Of a DNA stretch of 36,478 bases, positions 22,730 to 31,583 are shown one piece after another. Below the pieces are notes generated by a model. It ran no database searches. It worked only from the letters and a program-made list of their open reading frames with translations, and was not told the origin of the DNA. A program made the position numbers and the translations under genes. Location of the stretch: assembly GCA_017651345.1 (NCBI GenBank), contig JAGCDD010000470.1, forward strand, positions 1 to 36,478, in the 5' to 3' direction. The DNA comes from Bacteroidales bacterium. Its GTDB lineage: Bacteria; Bacteroidota; Bacteroidia; Bacteroidales; UBA3824. Every line of letters begins with the position of its first letter. Position 1 is the stretch's first letter.

Positions 22730-23917
22730 CTGATAATAATAATTTCGATCATCATCATCCCACGGTACATAAACCGGTTTGGGCGTTACATCTTTGTAGA
22801 TGCTGATGGTTTTGGCTATGCGTGATGACAATATAATATTGCCACTGCCGCCATAGATATTTGTGTGCATTTTAATTGCGCCTGTAATTTCTTGATAATC
22901 AAATTTCCCCGCACGATAATTGTTGATCGCTTTGTAATAATAATAGGCATCTTCGTCGATAGACTCTATGCCAACAGTTTCTTCGCAATTGTAGATACCG
23001 TATGGATTGTTGTAGTTTTCATATAGGTCTAATGAGTCGGGATCGTGAAACTCAATTGTTGGTGGAATTATTACTGAATATTTGGTATCGTAGGTTTCTG
23101 AGTTGTATGTGCGTTGTATTTCGGTTCGCTCGTAAAATTTCAAATTGCATTGTCCACCGGCAAAACGCGAGTTTTTAAACACGTGGCAGTCGTTGTATGT
23201 GCCTTCCATAAAGTCGTTTTCCACGGTAAAATCTTCGTCGGTAAGCAGCAATTCGCCTTCGTAAAATACTTTGGATCTGATATATGTGGTGTCGTAAATG
23301 TACCATACCGAGTCGCGCATTGTGGTCCATTCTTGCCCGTCTTCGTCGATAAACGAATCGGGCACCCAATCTATAACCTTATGTATGCCCGCTTTTGTGG
23401 TTTTGTTGCGCGAGTAGAGTCGGTAGTAATGCTTTTCTGGCGATAAGTCTTTGAATGTTACGTCAAAACGAAACATATCGGCGTAACTTGCCTGATCGCC
23501 ATACCATTCGTGATATGCCTTATCTTTTTCAATTGTGTAAGTAACGTCGAAATTATCCACTTTTTTGGGCATAACTCCTTCAAAATAAGCGTGTTTGTCG
23601 AAATTGTGAATATCAAAACGCACTTGGTCGCCGTCGTGAATCACGGTTTTGATGTTGTAACGTCCTGGAATGTGGTCACATACAGAGATTTCTTCCACAA
23701 GTTGTCCGTTTATAGTGAGTTCCACAAGCGCCGAGTTTACATTGTTGGCTGTTCTTAATCCTGTTTCGGTGATAAACAGATAGTTAGAATCGCTTTCGGA
23801 ATAGATGAACCCATTGGCGCAAAGCACTCCCACAGTGTTGTCGGCATTTAGAGGAATGTCTTCTTTGCAGGCTGTGGCAAGGGTGATGATGGCTAATAAT
23901 ATGTATAGTTTTTTCAT
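22724..23917 (-). CDS. DUF4249-type lipoprotein paired with the TonB receptor
   Basis: 397 residues. Signal sequence with lipobox LATAC (Cys17). The mature part begins KEDIPLNADNTVGVLCANGF and continues in beta-rich segments such as NSALVELTINGQLVEEISVCDHIPGRYNI, the pattern of the Bacteroidetes family DUF4249. These lipoproteins are nearly always encoded next to a TonB-dependent receptor and are thought to sit on the outer membrane with it, though their ligand is unknown. It starts 12 bases after the receptor stop and is probably translated from the same message. The C-terminus is acidic and tyrosine-rich (WDDDDRNYYYQK). Its stop is inside the tail of the terminator of the convergent kinase gene. 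Confidence 0.85.
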   Translation of the reverse strand: MKKLYILLAIITLATACKEDIPLNADNTVGVLCANGFIYSESDSNYLFITETGLRTANNVNSALVELTINGQLVEEISVCDHIPGRYNIKTVIHDGDQVRFDIHNFDKHAYFEGVMPKKVDNFDVTYTIEKDKAYHEWYGDQASYADMFRFDVTFKDLSPEKHYYRLYSRNKTTKAGIHKVIDWVPDSFIDEDGQEWTTMRDSVWYIYDTTYIRSKVFYEGELLLTDEDFTVENDFMEGTYNDCHVFKNSRFAGGQCNLKFYERTEIQRTYNSETYDTKYSVIIPPTIEFHDPDSLDLYENYNNPYGIYNCEETVGIESIDEDAYYYYKAINNYRAGKFDYQEITGAIKMHTNIYGGSGNIILSSRIAKTISIYKDVTPKPVYVPWDDDDRNYYYQK

Positions 23918-23929
23918 AGTGCTGTTCTA

Positions 23930-26458
23930 TTAGAATTTGTAAGTAAATGTAAATGAAGGTATTATAGGTAGAATGGTAAGTTTCCTGAGCACAAGATATT
24001 CAATCGGATTGTATGGGTCGGCAGGATTCTCTTTTTCTTTCACTTTTGAGAAAGCAAAGTTGGGATTCTTGGCGTTGTAGACGTTGTAAACCGATATGTT
24101 GAAAATCCTTTCACAGTGTTTTTTCTGTTTGTGAAAATTGATACCGATGCAGAGCAAATGCGATGCTGGAAGTGTGTAGTTGTTTCGGTTTTCCACAAAG
24201 TCGATGTTGTCGGTTTTTGTTTCGGGGCGTTCGACATTTCCAGCCTCGTATTCCCAATAATCGTAAGGGTCAACGCCTGAGGGAAGTATCAGCGTTTCTT
24301 TTGATAGTGAAATAGTTGCGTGCGACCCCGAGAAGTATGTCCAATTGGCATCAAAGTCGATGTGGTCGTTGATTTTTTGCGAAAAGACTATGCTGATATT
24401 GTGTCGGCGGTCGTATGCAAATGGAAACACACGTCCGTTGTTTACTCCCGATCCGTTGGCAAAATCGCGGTCGGCTTTGGATAATGTGTACGAAATCCAT
24501 CCTGTGGCTTTGCCTTCGGTGCGTTTTGCAAGCACTTCTATGCCTTTTGAAATGCCTTCGCCCATTGCCACCATCTGCTGCCAATTGCCCGAAAATCCCA
24601 TAAAACTCATTCCGTCTTTGTATTCAAGCACGTTGTGGAGTTCTTTGTAATAGCCTTCTACCGAAAATTCCCATCCCTTGGCTTTTGTGCAGTATGCGCC
24701 CACAGAGTATTGGTCGGCGGTTTCGGGCTTGATATTCTGTGTAATTGGCACCCAAAGGTCGGTGGGAAGTGCCAATGGCGACGACGTAAGCAAGTGAACG
24801 CATTGACTCATACGAGTATACGATGCTTTGAATGTCCAAAATGGTGTGGCTGTGTATTTTAGCGAAAAACGCGGTTGAATGGTGTTGTATGCCTTGTCTT
24901 GCACTTTAAATAGTGTGTAGGCAAATCCGGGAATTGCCGAAAGTTGGCGTGTAATTTTCCATTCGTCTTCGGCATATATCGACAACTCGTTGGCATATAT
25001 GGTTTTACCTCCCGGAATCACCGACGATGAGTCTACATTGTTTTCAGGATTGGTAGATGACTTTGATTTGATTTTGGTTATTGATGTTTCGGGTTTAAAT
25101 TCGTGGTAAATGTAGTTGAAACCAAACTTGATTGTGTGACGGTCGGTTGCCATAAAGTCAAAGTCAGACGCCGCGCCATAATCGATAATTGATGAATTGT
25201 ATTCTGAACTTGTAAATTCGCTCCAACTGCCTCGTGGACCATTGCTGCTGTCTTCGTATTCCGAACCAATTGACATATTATATTTATTGTAAGATATTGT
25301 GTTATTGGCAAATAAACGTGGTGAAAATACGTGGTTCCAACGCACGGTGCTTATCAAGTTGCCCCAACGGAGATAAATTTTGTCGTTGTATTTGTCGATA
25401 CGTGTGCCGGTTTTGTTTTCGCCGGTTTGTTCGTCGAAACTGCTGTCGTTGTATTCTTCTTTGTATTTGTCTCTAACCCAAAACTTATCTACGCCGCGGT
25501 AAAAACTAACATAAAGGCGGTCTTTGTCGCTGAATTTGTGGTTTACTTTGGCGTTGAAATCGTAAAACCAATATCCTGCGTTGAGTTTTTCGTCATCGTC
25601 GAGACCAGCTTGGGCAATTTTCATTACAGGCCACATCAATAGCGACAGATATGTGGTGCGTGCTGAGAGCGAAAACGAGGTTTTGTCTTTTACAATTGGT
25701 CCGTCGATGTTGAAACGCGATGTTAAAAGACCAATTGAAAAACTCGAATGATAATTGTTCATATCGCCGTCTTTGGTGCGAACGTCGATTACTGATGAAA
25801 CTCTGCCGTTGTATCTTGCTGGAAACGATGATTTATAGAAACTTACCTTTTTTACGGCTTCGGGGGTGAATACCGAAAAAAATCCAAAACAGTGGTCTAC
25901 TTTGTAAACTGGCGAACCATCTAAGAGTATAAGATTTTCGTCGCCGCCGCCACCTCTGACGTATAGCGCAGATGCTCCTCCAACGCCCTGCTGCACTCCG
26001 GGTGTAAATTGTATGGCTCGCAAAACGTCAGTTTCGCCAAGCAGCGAAGGTGTGTGTTCTATTAGTTTTACGGGAATATCAAGCGAACCCATTCCTGTGG
26101 CTTGAATGCCCACATCTTCGCGTTGAGCCGTTACCACAACTTCCTCTAACTGAATATTATCAGATAGTTGAATGTTCATCAATGTGTCTTTGGTGAGGTT
26201 GATTTCCACGGTTTTGGGAGTGTAGCCCACGTACGAGAAACTCAGCGTGTGAGCGCCCTCAGCAAGTGTGAGCGAATAAAATCCAAAAACATTGGTGATT
26301 GTGCCTTGAAGCGTGGATTTGTCGTAAATGGTGGCTCCAATGGCGGTTTCTGATGTTTTTTCATCTGTGATGTATCCGCTTATGGTGTACTTTTTTTGTG
26401 CGGATAAACTCATTGTTAGGCAACAACATAGCAAAGTTGCTGCTAATATTTTATTCAT
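23930..26458 (-). CDS. TonB-dependent outer-membrane receptor with N-terminal CRD
   Basis: 842 residues from the ATG at 26458. An in-frame ORF extends 13 codons further, but it would run into the promoter at 26495 and disrupt the signal peptide (MNKILAATLLCCCLTMSLSA). A carboxypeptidase-regulatory-like domain (about 22-105; YTISGYITDEKTSETAIGAT) precedes the plug (about 115-235; EEVVVTAQRED, ALYVRGGGGDENLILLDG) and a 22-strand barrel ending in FTFTYKF, the usual aromatic closing residue. It imports a scarce nutrient using TonB energy. No SusD partner is present, so it is not a SusCD glycan system. The DUF4249 lipoprotein is its likely partner. There is no STN domain, so it is not controlled through FecR in the classical way. 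Confidence 0.92.
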   Translation of the reverse strand: MNKILAATLLCCCLTMSLSAQKKYTISGYITDEKTSETAIGATIYDKSTLQGTITNVFGFYSLTLAEGAHTLSFSYVGYTPKTVEINLTKDTLMNIQLSDNIQLEEVVVTAQREDVGIQATGMGSLDIPVKLIEHTPSLLGETDVLRAIQFTPGVQQGVGGASALYVRGGGGDENLILLDGSPVYKVDHCFGFFSVFTPEAVKKVSFYKSSFPARYNGRVSSVIDVRTKDGDMNNYHSSFSIGLLTSRFNIDGPIVKDKTSFSLSARTTYLSLLMWPVMKIAQAGLDDDEKLNAGYWFYDFNAKVNHKFSDKDRLYVSFYRGVDKFWVRDKYKEEYNDSSFDEQTGENKTGTRIDKYNDKIYLRWGNLISTVRWNHVFSPRLFANNTISYNKYNMSIGSEYEDSSNGPRGSWSEFTSSEYNSSIIDYGAASDFDFMATDRHTIKFGFNYIYHEFKPETSITKIKSKSSTNPENNVDSSSVIPGGKTIYANELSIYAEDEWKITRQLSAIPGFAYTLFKVQDKAYNTIQPRFSLKYTATPFWTFKASYTRMSQCVHLLTSSPLALPTDLWVPITQNIKPETADQYSVGAYCTKAKGWEFSVEGYYKELHNVLEYKDGMSFMGFSGNWQQMVAMGEGISKGIEVLAKRTEGKATGWISYTLSKADRDFANGSGVNNGRVFPFAYDRRHNISIVFSQKINDHIDFDANWTYFSGSHATISLSKETLILPSGVDPYDYWEYEAGNVERPETKTDNIDFVENRNNYTLPASHLLCIGINFHKQKKHCERIFNISVYNVYNAKNPNFAFSKVKEKENPADPYNPIEYLVLRKLTILPIIPSFTFTYKF

Positions 26459-26494
26459 GTTTTCAATAATTAGTTTGTTATAATAAATAGGCGG

Positions 26495-26526
26495 CAAAGG
26501 TATTTATTTTTTCGCTAAATGCAAAA
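26495..26526 (-). promoter_or_regulatory. promoter of the TonB receptor operon
   Basis: Minus-strand TTTTG (26522-26526), a 19-base spacer and TACCTTTG (26495-26502), a full match to the Bacteroidetes -33/-7 consensus. Transcription would start near 26488, about 30 bases before the receptor ATG. Confidence 0.65.
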
Positions 26527-26533
26527 AACTGAT

Positions 26534-26541
26534 TACTTTTG
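26534..26541 (+). promoter_or_regulatory. possible -7 promoter box for the SNF2 helicase
   Basis: TACTTTTG fits TAnnTTTG and lies 18 bases before the helicase ATG at 26560. No clear TTG is present at -33. It is back to back with the receptor promoter, in an intergenic region of 101 bases. Confidence 0.45.
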
Positions 26542-26559
26542 CCCGCTTTTATAATTATT

Positions 26560-29469
26560 ATGGAATTTATCGTAGCCCTCAAAGAACACCGTCATTTAGG
26601 CTTTTTGCTTGTGCCTCATTTTGTGCAACTTTCGTCTACCGGCGGTCATTATGATATTAAGGAAAACGTTGTGTCTGACGACGTTAGAACCTATCCCGAC
26701 CGCTATACCGCAGAGCAAAAGCAGATTGCGATACTTGCTTCGGAATGTTCTGAAACTCACATCACTAAGAGTTTCGGCGGTCGCAAGTGCGCCACGCCTC
26801 AGGAGTTTTTTGCGTCGCACGATGCCAAGTATATCGACGAATATGTGCGTCCGGCTATTGATAAAAAAATAGTGCAGATTCTCAACATCTGCCGCACTGC
26901 CCATATCGGGGTTTATTACAAAGACCCAGCACTAAAAACTGTGCTCGTGGACGACCGTATCGAATTTGCTTCGCAAAAGGCGGAGGCGGTTTTCAACTTT
27001 GTGCGCACCGATGAGGAGACTCAATATTTCCTTACTGTAAAATATAAAGACAAGGTAATCAATCTGTTAAATAAGAATGTGTATGTGCTTTCGTATCAGC
27101 CGTGCGTGTGCGTTATCAATCGTCGCATTCTGTTTTTCGACCGTATCGACGCCAAAAAACTCGTGCCGTTTATCTCTAAAAAATATATTCCCGTGCAAAA
27201 GCGCGTGGAGCCGCAGTATTATCAAAAATTTATCCTCAACACCATAAAGGAAAATTTTATTGTTAATCCTTCGGGTTTTAAAATCATTACCCAAAATCCT
27301 GAGCCTAAGGCAGTTTTGATGGTGGAGCACGATTTGGAGGGTTACACTGTTTTTGTGCTAAAATTCAGATACAACGGAATCGACTTTCTTGCTACAAGCC
27401 GCAACTTGGTGGTTGTCAAGTTTATAGAAAACAACGGCGATTATCTGTTTACCAAACTTGTGCGCAATCTCGATTACGAACAGGAGGTGGAAAATGCCGC
27501 TTTTGATATTTTTAAAACTCGCCTCAACCCCGGCACTTACCGTATCAAGAGCGATGCCAACGACCCAAAAATTCAAGAGGCGTTTGCTATTAACTGCTTG
27601 AACAACAATAAGGAACAACTTGTTCAGGCGGGCATCTCCATCGAACAGAATCTTAGCCAAAAGAACTATTACACCGGCTCTATACGCTTGGATATGAGGG
27701 TTAAGAACCGTACCGACTGGTTTGATATCTATGCTATTGTAAAACTCGACGGTTTAGAGATTCCGTTTGTATCGCTTAAATATTACATTATCAACGATAT
27801 ACACGAATTTACTCTGCCCGACGGACGTGTGGTGGTGCTGCCCGACGAATGGTTTGAGCGTTTTCGCGATATGTTTATTTCGGGCAGTTTCGACAAGGAT
27901 TCTGGCAATATCATACTAAAAAAATATCAGTATCTTGCCTTGATGTCGCTGCCGTTAGATTCGGGCGAAAAGGATTCTATTGCCGAACTTGAAAAGAAAC
28001 TCTCTGATTTTGACTCAATTCCAATGGAGCAGCCGCAAAATATCAATGCTCAATTGCGTCCCTATCAGATTACCGCCTACAACTGGCTTAAAATGATGCG
28101 CGACTATAATTTTGGTGCGTGCCTTGCCGACGATATGGGTTTGGGAAAAACTCTCTGCACGCTTTCGGTGCTTGCCAACAGCATTCTCCTTGCCGACGAC
28201 AACACACGCCCGGGCGAACTTTTTACTATCGAACACAAAATTCCATCGCTTTTGCTTGTGCCTAAGTCGCTTATTTACAACTGGAAAGCCGAGGCGAAAA
28301 AGTTTGCTCCGCAGTTGAAAATTATTGAATATTCGGGCAATAACCGTCAGCAACTTGTGCGCTCGTTTAAATATTACGATGTGGTGATTGCGGGTTATTC
28401 TATTATGCGAAACGATATTCAATATTTTGAAAAACAGGAGTTTAACTATGTGATTTTAGACGAGAGCCAAATGGTGAAGAATCCTCTTTCTAAAACCTAT
28501 CTTGCCTTAATGAACCTCCGTTGCCGACATCGCCTTACGCTTACGGGCACGCCGCTCGAAAACTCTCTCACCGACCTTTGGAGCCAGATGAACTTTATAA
28601 ATCCGGGTTTGCTCGGCTCGTTGCAGGTGTTTAAAAAGCGTTTTGTGCTGCCGATTGAGCGTGGCAACAACGAAGCCGCATCCGAAAAACTTCAAAAACT
28701 GATTTATCCTTTCATTCTCCGCCGCACTAAGCAGCAGGTGCTCAGCGACTTGCCCGAAAAAATAGAGCAGACGATATTCTGCGAAATGACCGACGCTCAG
28801 GCAGAGATTTACGAACGTGAGAAATCGAAGGTTCGCAACCAACTTATCGACCTGATGGACAAGGGTTTGCTTTCAAATTCTACTATGGATGTGATTCAGG
28901 GATTGGTGAAACTGCGTCAGATTGCGTGCAGTCCCGCCCTTGTAGACAGCGCCTACCAAGATGGCAGCGGCAAGACCGATGAAATAATGATGATGCTTCA
29001 AAACGTTGTAGACCAAGGACATAAGGTGCTGGTTTTCTCGTCGTTTGTAAAGCATTTAGATTTGATAGCCAATGAGTTGCAGCAGCGCGGATTAGATTAC
29101 GCAATGCTTACCGGACAAACCGAGGAGCGCGAAAACGAGGTGGAAAAATTCCTTTCAAACGATGATGTGCCTGTCTGTTTGATTTCTATCAAGGCTGGCG
29201 GCACAGGTTTGAACCTTACCCAAGCCGACTATGTGTTTATCATCGACCCGTGGTGGAATCCCGCCGTAGAGGAACAGGCGATAGCACGTGCCCATCGTAT
29301 CGGTCAGAAAAACAGCGTGATGGTTTACCGATTTATCTCAGCCGGCACTGTGGAGGAGAAAATTCAAGTGCGTCAACAAAAAAAGGCGGGACTTGCAGCG
29401 GCGTTTGTTAATGAAACCACGCTGTTTAATCCCGCACTTAAAGAAGATGTAATGGAAATATTAGGATAG
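26560..29469 (+). CDS. SWI2/SNF2-family DNA-dependent ATPase/helicase
   Basis: 969 residues from the ATG at 26560 (a TTG seven codons earlier overlaps the promoter box). The first 500 or so residues are an accessory region I cannot assign. The ATPase core follows: LADDMGLGKTLCTL (Walker A, about 523-536), LDESQMVKNP (Walker B near 632, DESQ in place of the usual DEAH) and LTGTPLENSLTDLWSQMNF. The second lobe has VFSSFVKHLDLIANEL, SIKAGGTGLNLTQADYVF and motif VI ARAHRIGQ. These enzymes move along duplex DNA and remodel protein-DNA complexes; bacterial members such as RapA act on stalled RNA polymerase, others in repair or defence. No nuclease, methylase or other defence gene is adjacent, so a housekeeping role is more likely. 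Confidence 0.93.
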   Translation: MEFIVALKEHRHLGFLLVPHFVQLSSTGGHYDIKENVVSDDVRTYPDRYTAEQKQIAILASECSETHITKSFGGRKCATPQEFFASHDAKYIDEYVRPAIDKKIVQILNICRTAHIGVYYKDPALKTVLVDDRIEFASQKAEAVFNFVRTDEETQYFLTVKYKDKVINLLNKNVYVLSYQPCVCVINRRILFFDRIDAKKLVPFISKKYIPVQKRVEPQYYQKFILNTIKENFIVNPSGFKIITQNPEPKAVLMVEHDLEGYTVFVLKFRYNGIDFLATSRNLVVVKFIENNGDYLFTKLVRNLDYEQEVENAAFDIFKTRLNPGTYRIKSDANDPKIQEAFAINCLNNNKEQLVQAGISIEQNLSQKNYYTGSIRLDMRVKNRTDWFDIYAIVKLDGLEIPFVSLKYYIINDIHEFTLPDGRVVVLPDEWFERFRDMFISGSFDKDSGNIILKKYQYLALMSLPLDSGEKDSIAELEKKLSDFDSIPMEQPQNINAQLRPYQITAYNWLKMMRDYNFGACLADDMGLGKTLCTLSVLANSILLADDNTRPGELFTIEHKIPSLLLVPKSLIYNWKAEAKKFAPQLKIIEYSGNNRQQLVRSFKYYDVVIAGYSIMRNDIQYFEKQEFNYVILDESQMVKNPLSKTYLALMNLRCRHRLTLTGTPLENSLTDLWSQMNFINPGLLGSLQVFKKRFVLPIERGNNEAASEKLQKLIYPFILRRTKQQVLSDLPEKIEQTIFCEMTDAQAEIYEREKSKVRNQLIDLMDKGLLSNSTMDVIQGLVKLRQIACSPALVDSAYQDGSGKTDEIMMMLQNVVDQGHKVLVFSSFVKHLDLIANELQQRGLDYAMLTGQTEERENEVEKFLSNDDVPVCLISIKAGGTGLNLTQADYVFIIDPWWNPAVEEQAIARAHRIGQKNSVMVYRFISAGTVEEKIQVRQQKKAGLAAAFVNETTLFNPALKEDVMEILG

Positions 29470-29473
29470 CGTC

Positions 29474-29803
29474 TTATTCTGCGCTAACTTCCTCAGAATC
29501 TGTGCCTAAACGCTCGTCGAAAATATCGGCGATGCGGTTGTATTCTTCCTCGTCTTCAATGCTTTCGAGGATTTCTTCGTCGCCCGATTTTGAAAGTTTC
29601 ATAATCACTACCTCTGTTACATCGTCGTCGTCGGCTTTGTCGTCGAGTTCTTCGGGGTTTTCGTAATAGGGCAGGAGAGCGTAATACTCTGTGCCGTTGT
29701 CGGTTATCATATCAATGATTTCAAAATCGTGGTTTTCACCTTTTTCGTCTTCAAGGCTTATTACTTGAATTTCGTCGTCTTCGTTGATTTGTTCTGCGCT
29801 CAT
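29474..29803 (-). CDS. DUF1292-type acidic small protein
   Basis: 109 residues, very acidic. It reads IQVISLEDEKGENHDFEI, then EYYALLPYYENPEE, VVIMKLSKSGDEEILESI and EDEEEYNRIADIFDERL. That strand order and the VVIMKL-x5-EE-x3-SI-EDEEE ending are those of DUF1292 (YrzB-like) proteins, best known from Firmicutes. No function is established. The C-terminal tail and the DD/EE runs suggest a charged binding surface. It ends four bases from the end of the convergent SNF2 gene and lies 90 bases downstream of the esterase, with no consensus promoter in between. Confidence 0.8.
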   Translation of the reverse strand: MSAEQINEDDEIQVISLEDEKGENHDFEIIDMITDNGTEYYALLPYYENPEELDDKADDDDVTEVVIMKLSKSGDEEILESIEDEEEYNRIADIFDERLGTDSEEVSAE

Positions 29804-29893
29804 TGTAAATGGGTTTTAAAAATTTGGATGCGCAAAGGAAACAATAATAATGCTAATTTCAAAAATTATTTTTCATCTCCGCGAAGATACTTT

Positions 29894-31429
29894 TTACTGT
29901 TGCGACACGAAATTCATAAACCTATCGATACATTCAATTTTTGCTTTGTTTGGCAGGTCAATTAGTTGAGCACCGTTGTTAAATTCCATAACGCTCTTTG
30001 TATTTGGTTGGTATTCAACCCATTTCGGAAGTCCTGCGCCGTTGGGATTACCGCAAGATTTTGCAAAGTTTACCCAATATTCTTGCATTATGTCAGATAC
30101 TTTTTTCTCCTCGGGATACTTGTCGGCTTCCTCGTCGAACCTACCACTCAGATACATACAGTCGTCGGCGTGTGCTGCTCCACGGCGGTTGCCATCTGCA
30201 TATACGGTTTTCTCCGATTTCTGTGCCAAATATGCCACATACACAGGACTTTTGCCTGTTTTTGTCTGCAAATTTGCCCAAGTGTATGCCGGCCATCCAA
30301 ACTGAACATCGCGTGTTATATCTCGTATGCTAAACAGACATTCTTCGTCGGTGTTGCCAGGGTAATGATACTTGACACTGTCGAGCCAATTTGCGGGAAA
30401 TTGCTGACTATTGAGTAATGCTTCATATTCATTTACGCTTACCGACGCAATTCCTGCCGCACCTTCGTCGCTATTGTGCATAATCAGCACTGGCACGTCG
30501 TTGTATTTGCCGGTCTCATATAGTTTATACATTGATTCGGGAATCACATAGCCGTCCACAACCGGGAATGAAGGATAGAATACATTATTGCCTGTCAACG
30601 CTTTTGCATCCATCTGGCGCATCTCGGCAATTGTTTTTACATTAGCCCTTTCCATAAAACTTTTGGTTTCTTCCATCATCATACTTTCAGTATATGTGCC
30701 CATATTCGTTTTAGAAATATACGCACCACTCTGACTTATGCAGGCGCAGAAAAGTCCCTTTGCCAAAGGCGACGCGCACAGAACGTTGCAGCACATAGCA
30801 CCCGACGATTCGCCAAAAATTGTAACCTTTGAGGGGTCGCCGCCAAAGTTTTTGATATTGCGCTGAATCCATTTGAGTGCATAAATCTGATCAAGAATGC
30901 CGTAGTTGCCAGAGTGACCTGTGGGCGATTCTTTTGCCAATTCGTCGCTCACCAAAAATCCCAAAGCACCGTTGCGGAACTCAATTGAAACTGTGATTAC
31001 ACCTCTGCGTGCAAGGCTCTCCCATAATGTGCCGCCGTAATGCTCTGTTGAAAAACTACCTCCGTGTATATACACCATCACGGGCAATTTTTCGTCTACG
31101 CTCTTGGCTGGGGTTACAACGCTTAGGTAGAGGCAGTCCTCGTCCATCATATCATATTTGACGTAACTTTTTTCGGGTTGCGGAGGCCATTTGGCTATAT
31201 CGTCGGCTTTCAAAACGCCTTCCCACGGTTTTACAGGTTGAAGCGGTTTCCAACGGAGGTCGCCCAAAGGAGGTTCACAGTATGGAATTGCCTTATATAC
31301 AGCAAGATCGTTGCCATCGAGAATGCCTTCTACCTCGCCACCTTCTACGTGTGTTCTCAATATTGGCTGCGCTGTGCAAGCCGTAGTTGCCATTAGTCCA
31401 AGGACCAATAATTTCATTAATTTTTTCAT
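29894..31429 (-). CDS. exported type-B carboxylesterase
   Basis: 511 residues. An N-terminal hydrophobic segment ends TTACTAQ, which could be cut as a type I signal or modified at Cys18. It is an alpha/beta hydrolase of the carboxylesterase type-B family. It has MDEDCLYLSVVTPA (about 95-108, the second family signature), the oxyanion motif HGG (122-124), GESSG (206-210) with nucleophile Ser208, and a late RGAAHADD (His of the triad) with an acid nearer the middle. It hydrolyses carboxylic esters in the envelope; in gut Bacteroidales such enzymes can remove acyl groups from glycans or drugs, but the substrate here cannot be inferred. It lies downstream of the STN/FecR pair on the same strand, separated by 154 bases holding two inverted repeats. 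Confidence 0.88.
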   Translation of the reverse strand: MKKLMKLLVLGLMATTACTAQPILRTHVEGGEVEGILDGNDLAVYKAIPYCEPPLGDLRWKPLQPVKPWEGVLKADDIAKWPPQPEKSYVKYDMMDEDCLYLSVVTPAKSVDEKLPVMVYIHGGSFSTEHYGGTLWESLARRGVITVSIEFRNGALGFLVSDELAKESPTGHSGNYGILDQIYALKWIQRNIKNFGGDPSKVTIFGESSGAMCCNVLCASPLAKGLFCACISQSGAYISKTNMGTYTESMMMEETKSFMERANVKTIAEMRQMDAKALTGNNVFYPSFPVVDGYVIPESMYKLYETGKYNDVPVLIMHNSDEGAAGIASVSVNEYEALLNSQQFPANWLDSVKYHYPGNTDEECLFSIRDITRDVQFGWPAYTWANLQTKTGKSPVYVAYLAQKSEKTVYADGNRRGAAHADDCMYLSGRFDEEADKYPEEKKVSDIMQEYWVNFAKSCGNPNGAGLPKWVEYQPNTKSVMEFNNGAQLIDLPNKAKIECIDRFMNFVSQQ

Positions 31430-31537
31430 AAGGAATCTGAGTTTAATGTTTTACATACTTATAAAAGAACATCAAACGTGCCACTTATGATAATGCTTTG
31501 ATAATGAGTTGCTTGTGCTTTAATAACGGTTGCGAAA

Positions 31538-31575
31538 TTGTAAAATTTTTTTACAATGTCGTAAAGATATTTTAC
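31538..31575. repeat. pair of AT-rich inverted repeats, possible tandem operator
   Basis: Repeat 1 (31538-31556) is TTGTAAAA-TTT-TTTTACAA, a perfect 8-bp palindrome. Repeat 2 (31561-31575) is GTAAA-GATAT-TTTAC. Their centres are 21 bases apart, about two helical turns. They lie between the STN gene and the esterase gene, about 110-145 bases upstream of the esterase ATG. The stems contain almost no G or C and no T-run follows, so they do not look like a terminator. A regulator site is plausible but unproven. Confidence 0.4.
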
Positions 31576-31583
31576 ATCGTGGA

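Noticed and set aside
23930-26458. TonB receptor considered as a SusC-type glycan importer
   Set aside because: No SusD-like lipoprotein or glycan hydrolase is adjacent; the partner is DUF4249-like, and the receptor is shorter than typical SusC proteins.
26560-29469. SNF2 helicase considered as part of an anti-phage defence island
   Set aside because: Its neighbours are a nutrient receptor, a DUF1292 protein and an esterase; no nuclease, methylase or other defence gene is present within the window.
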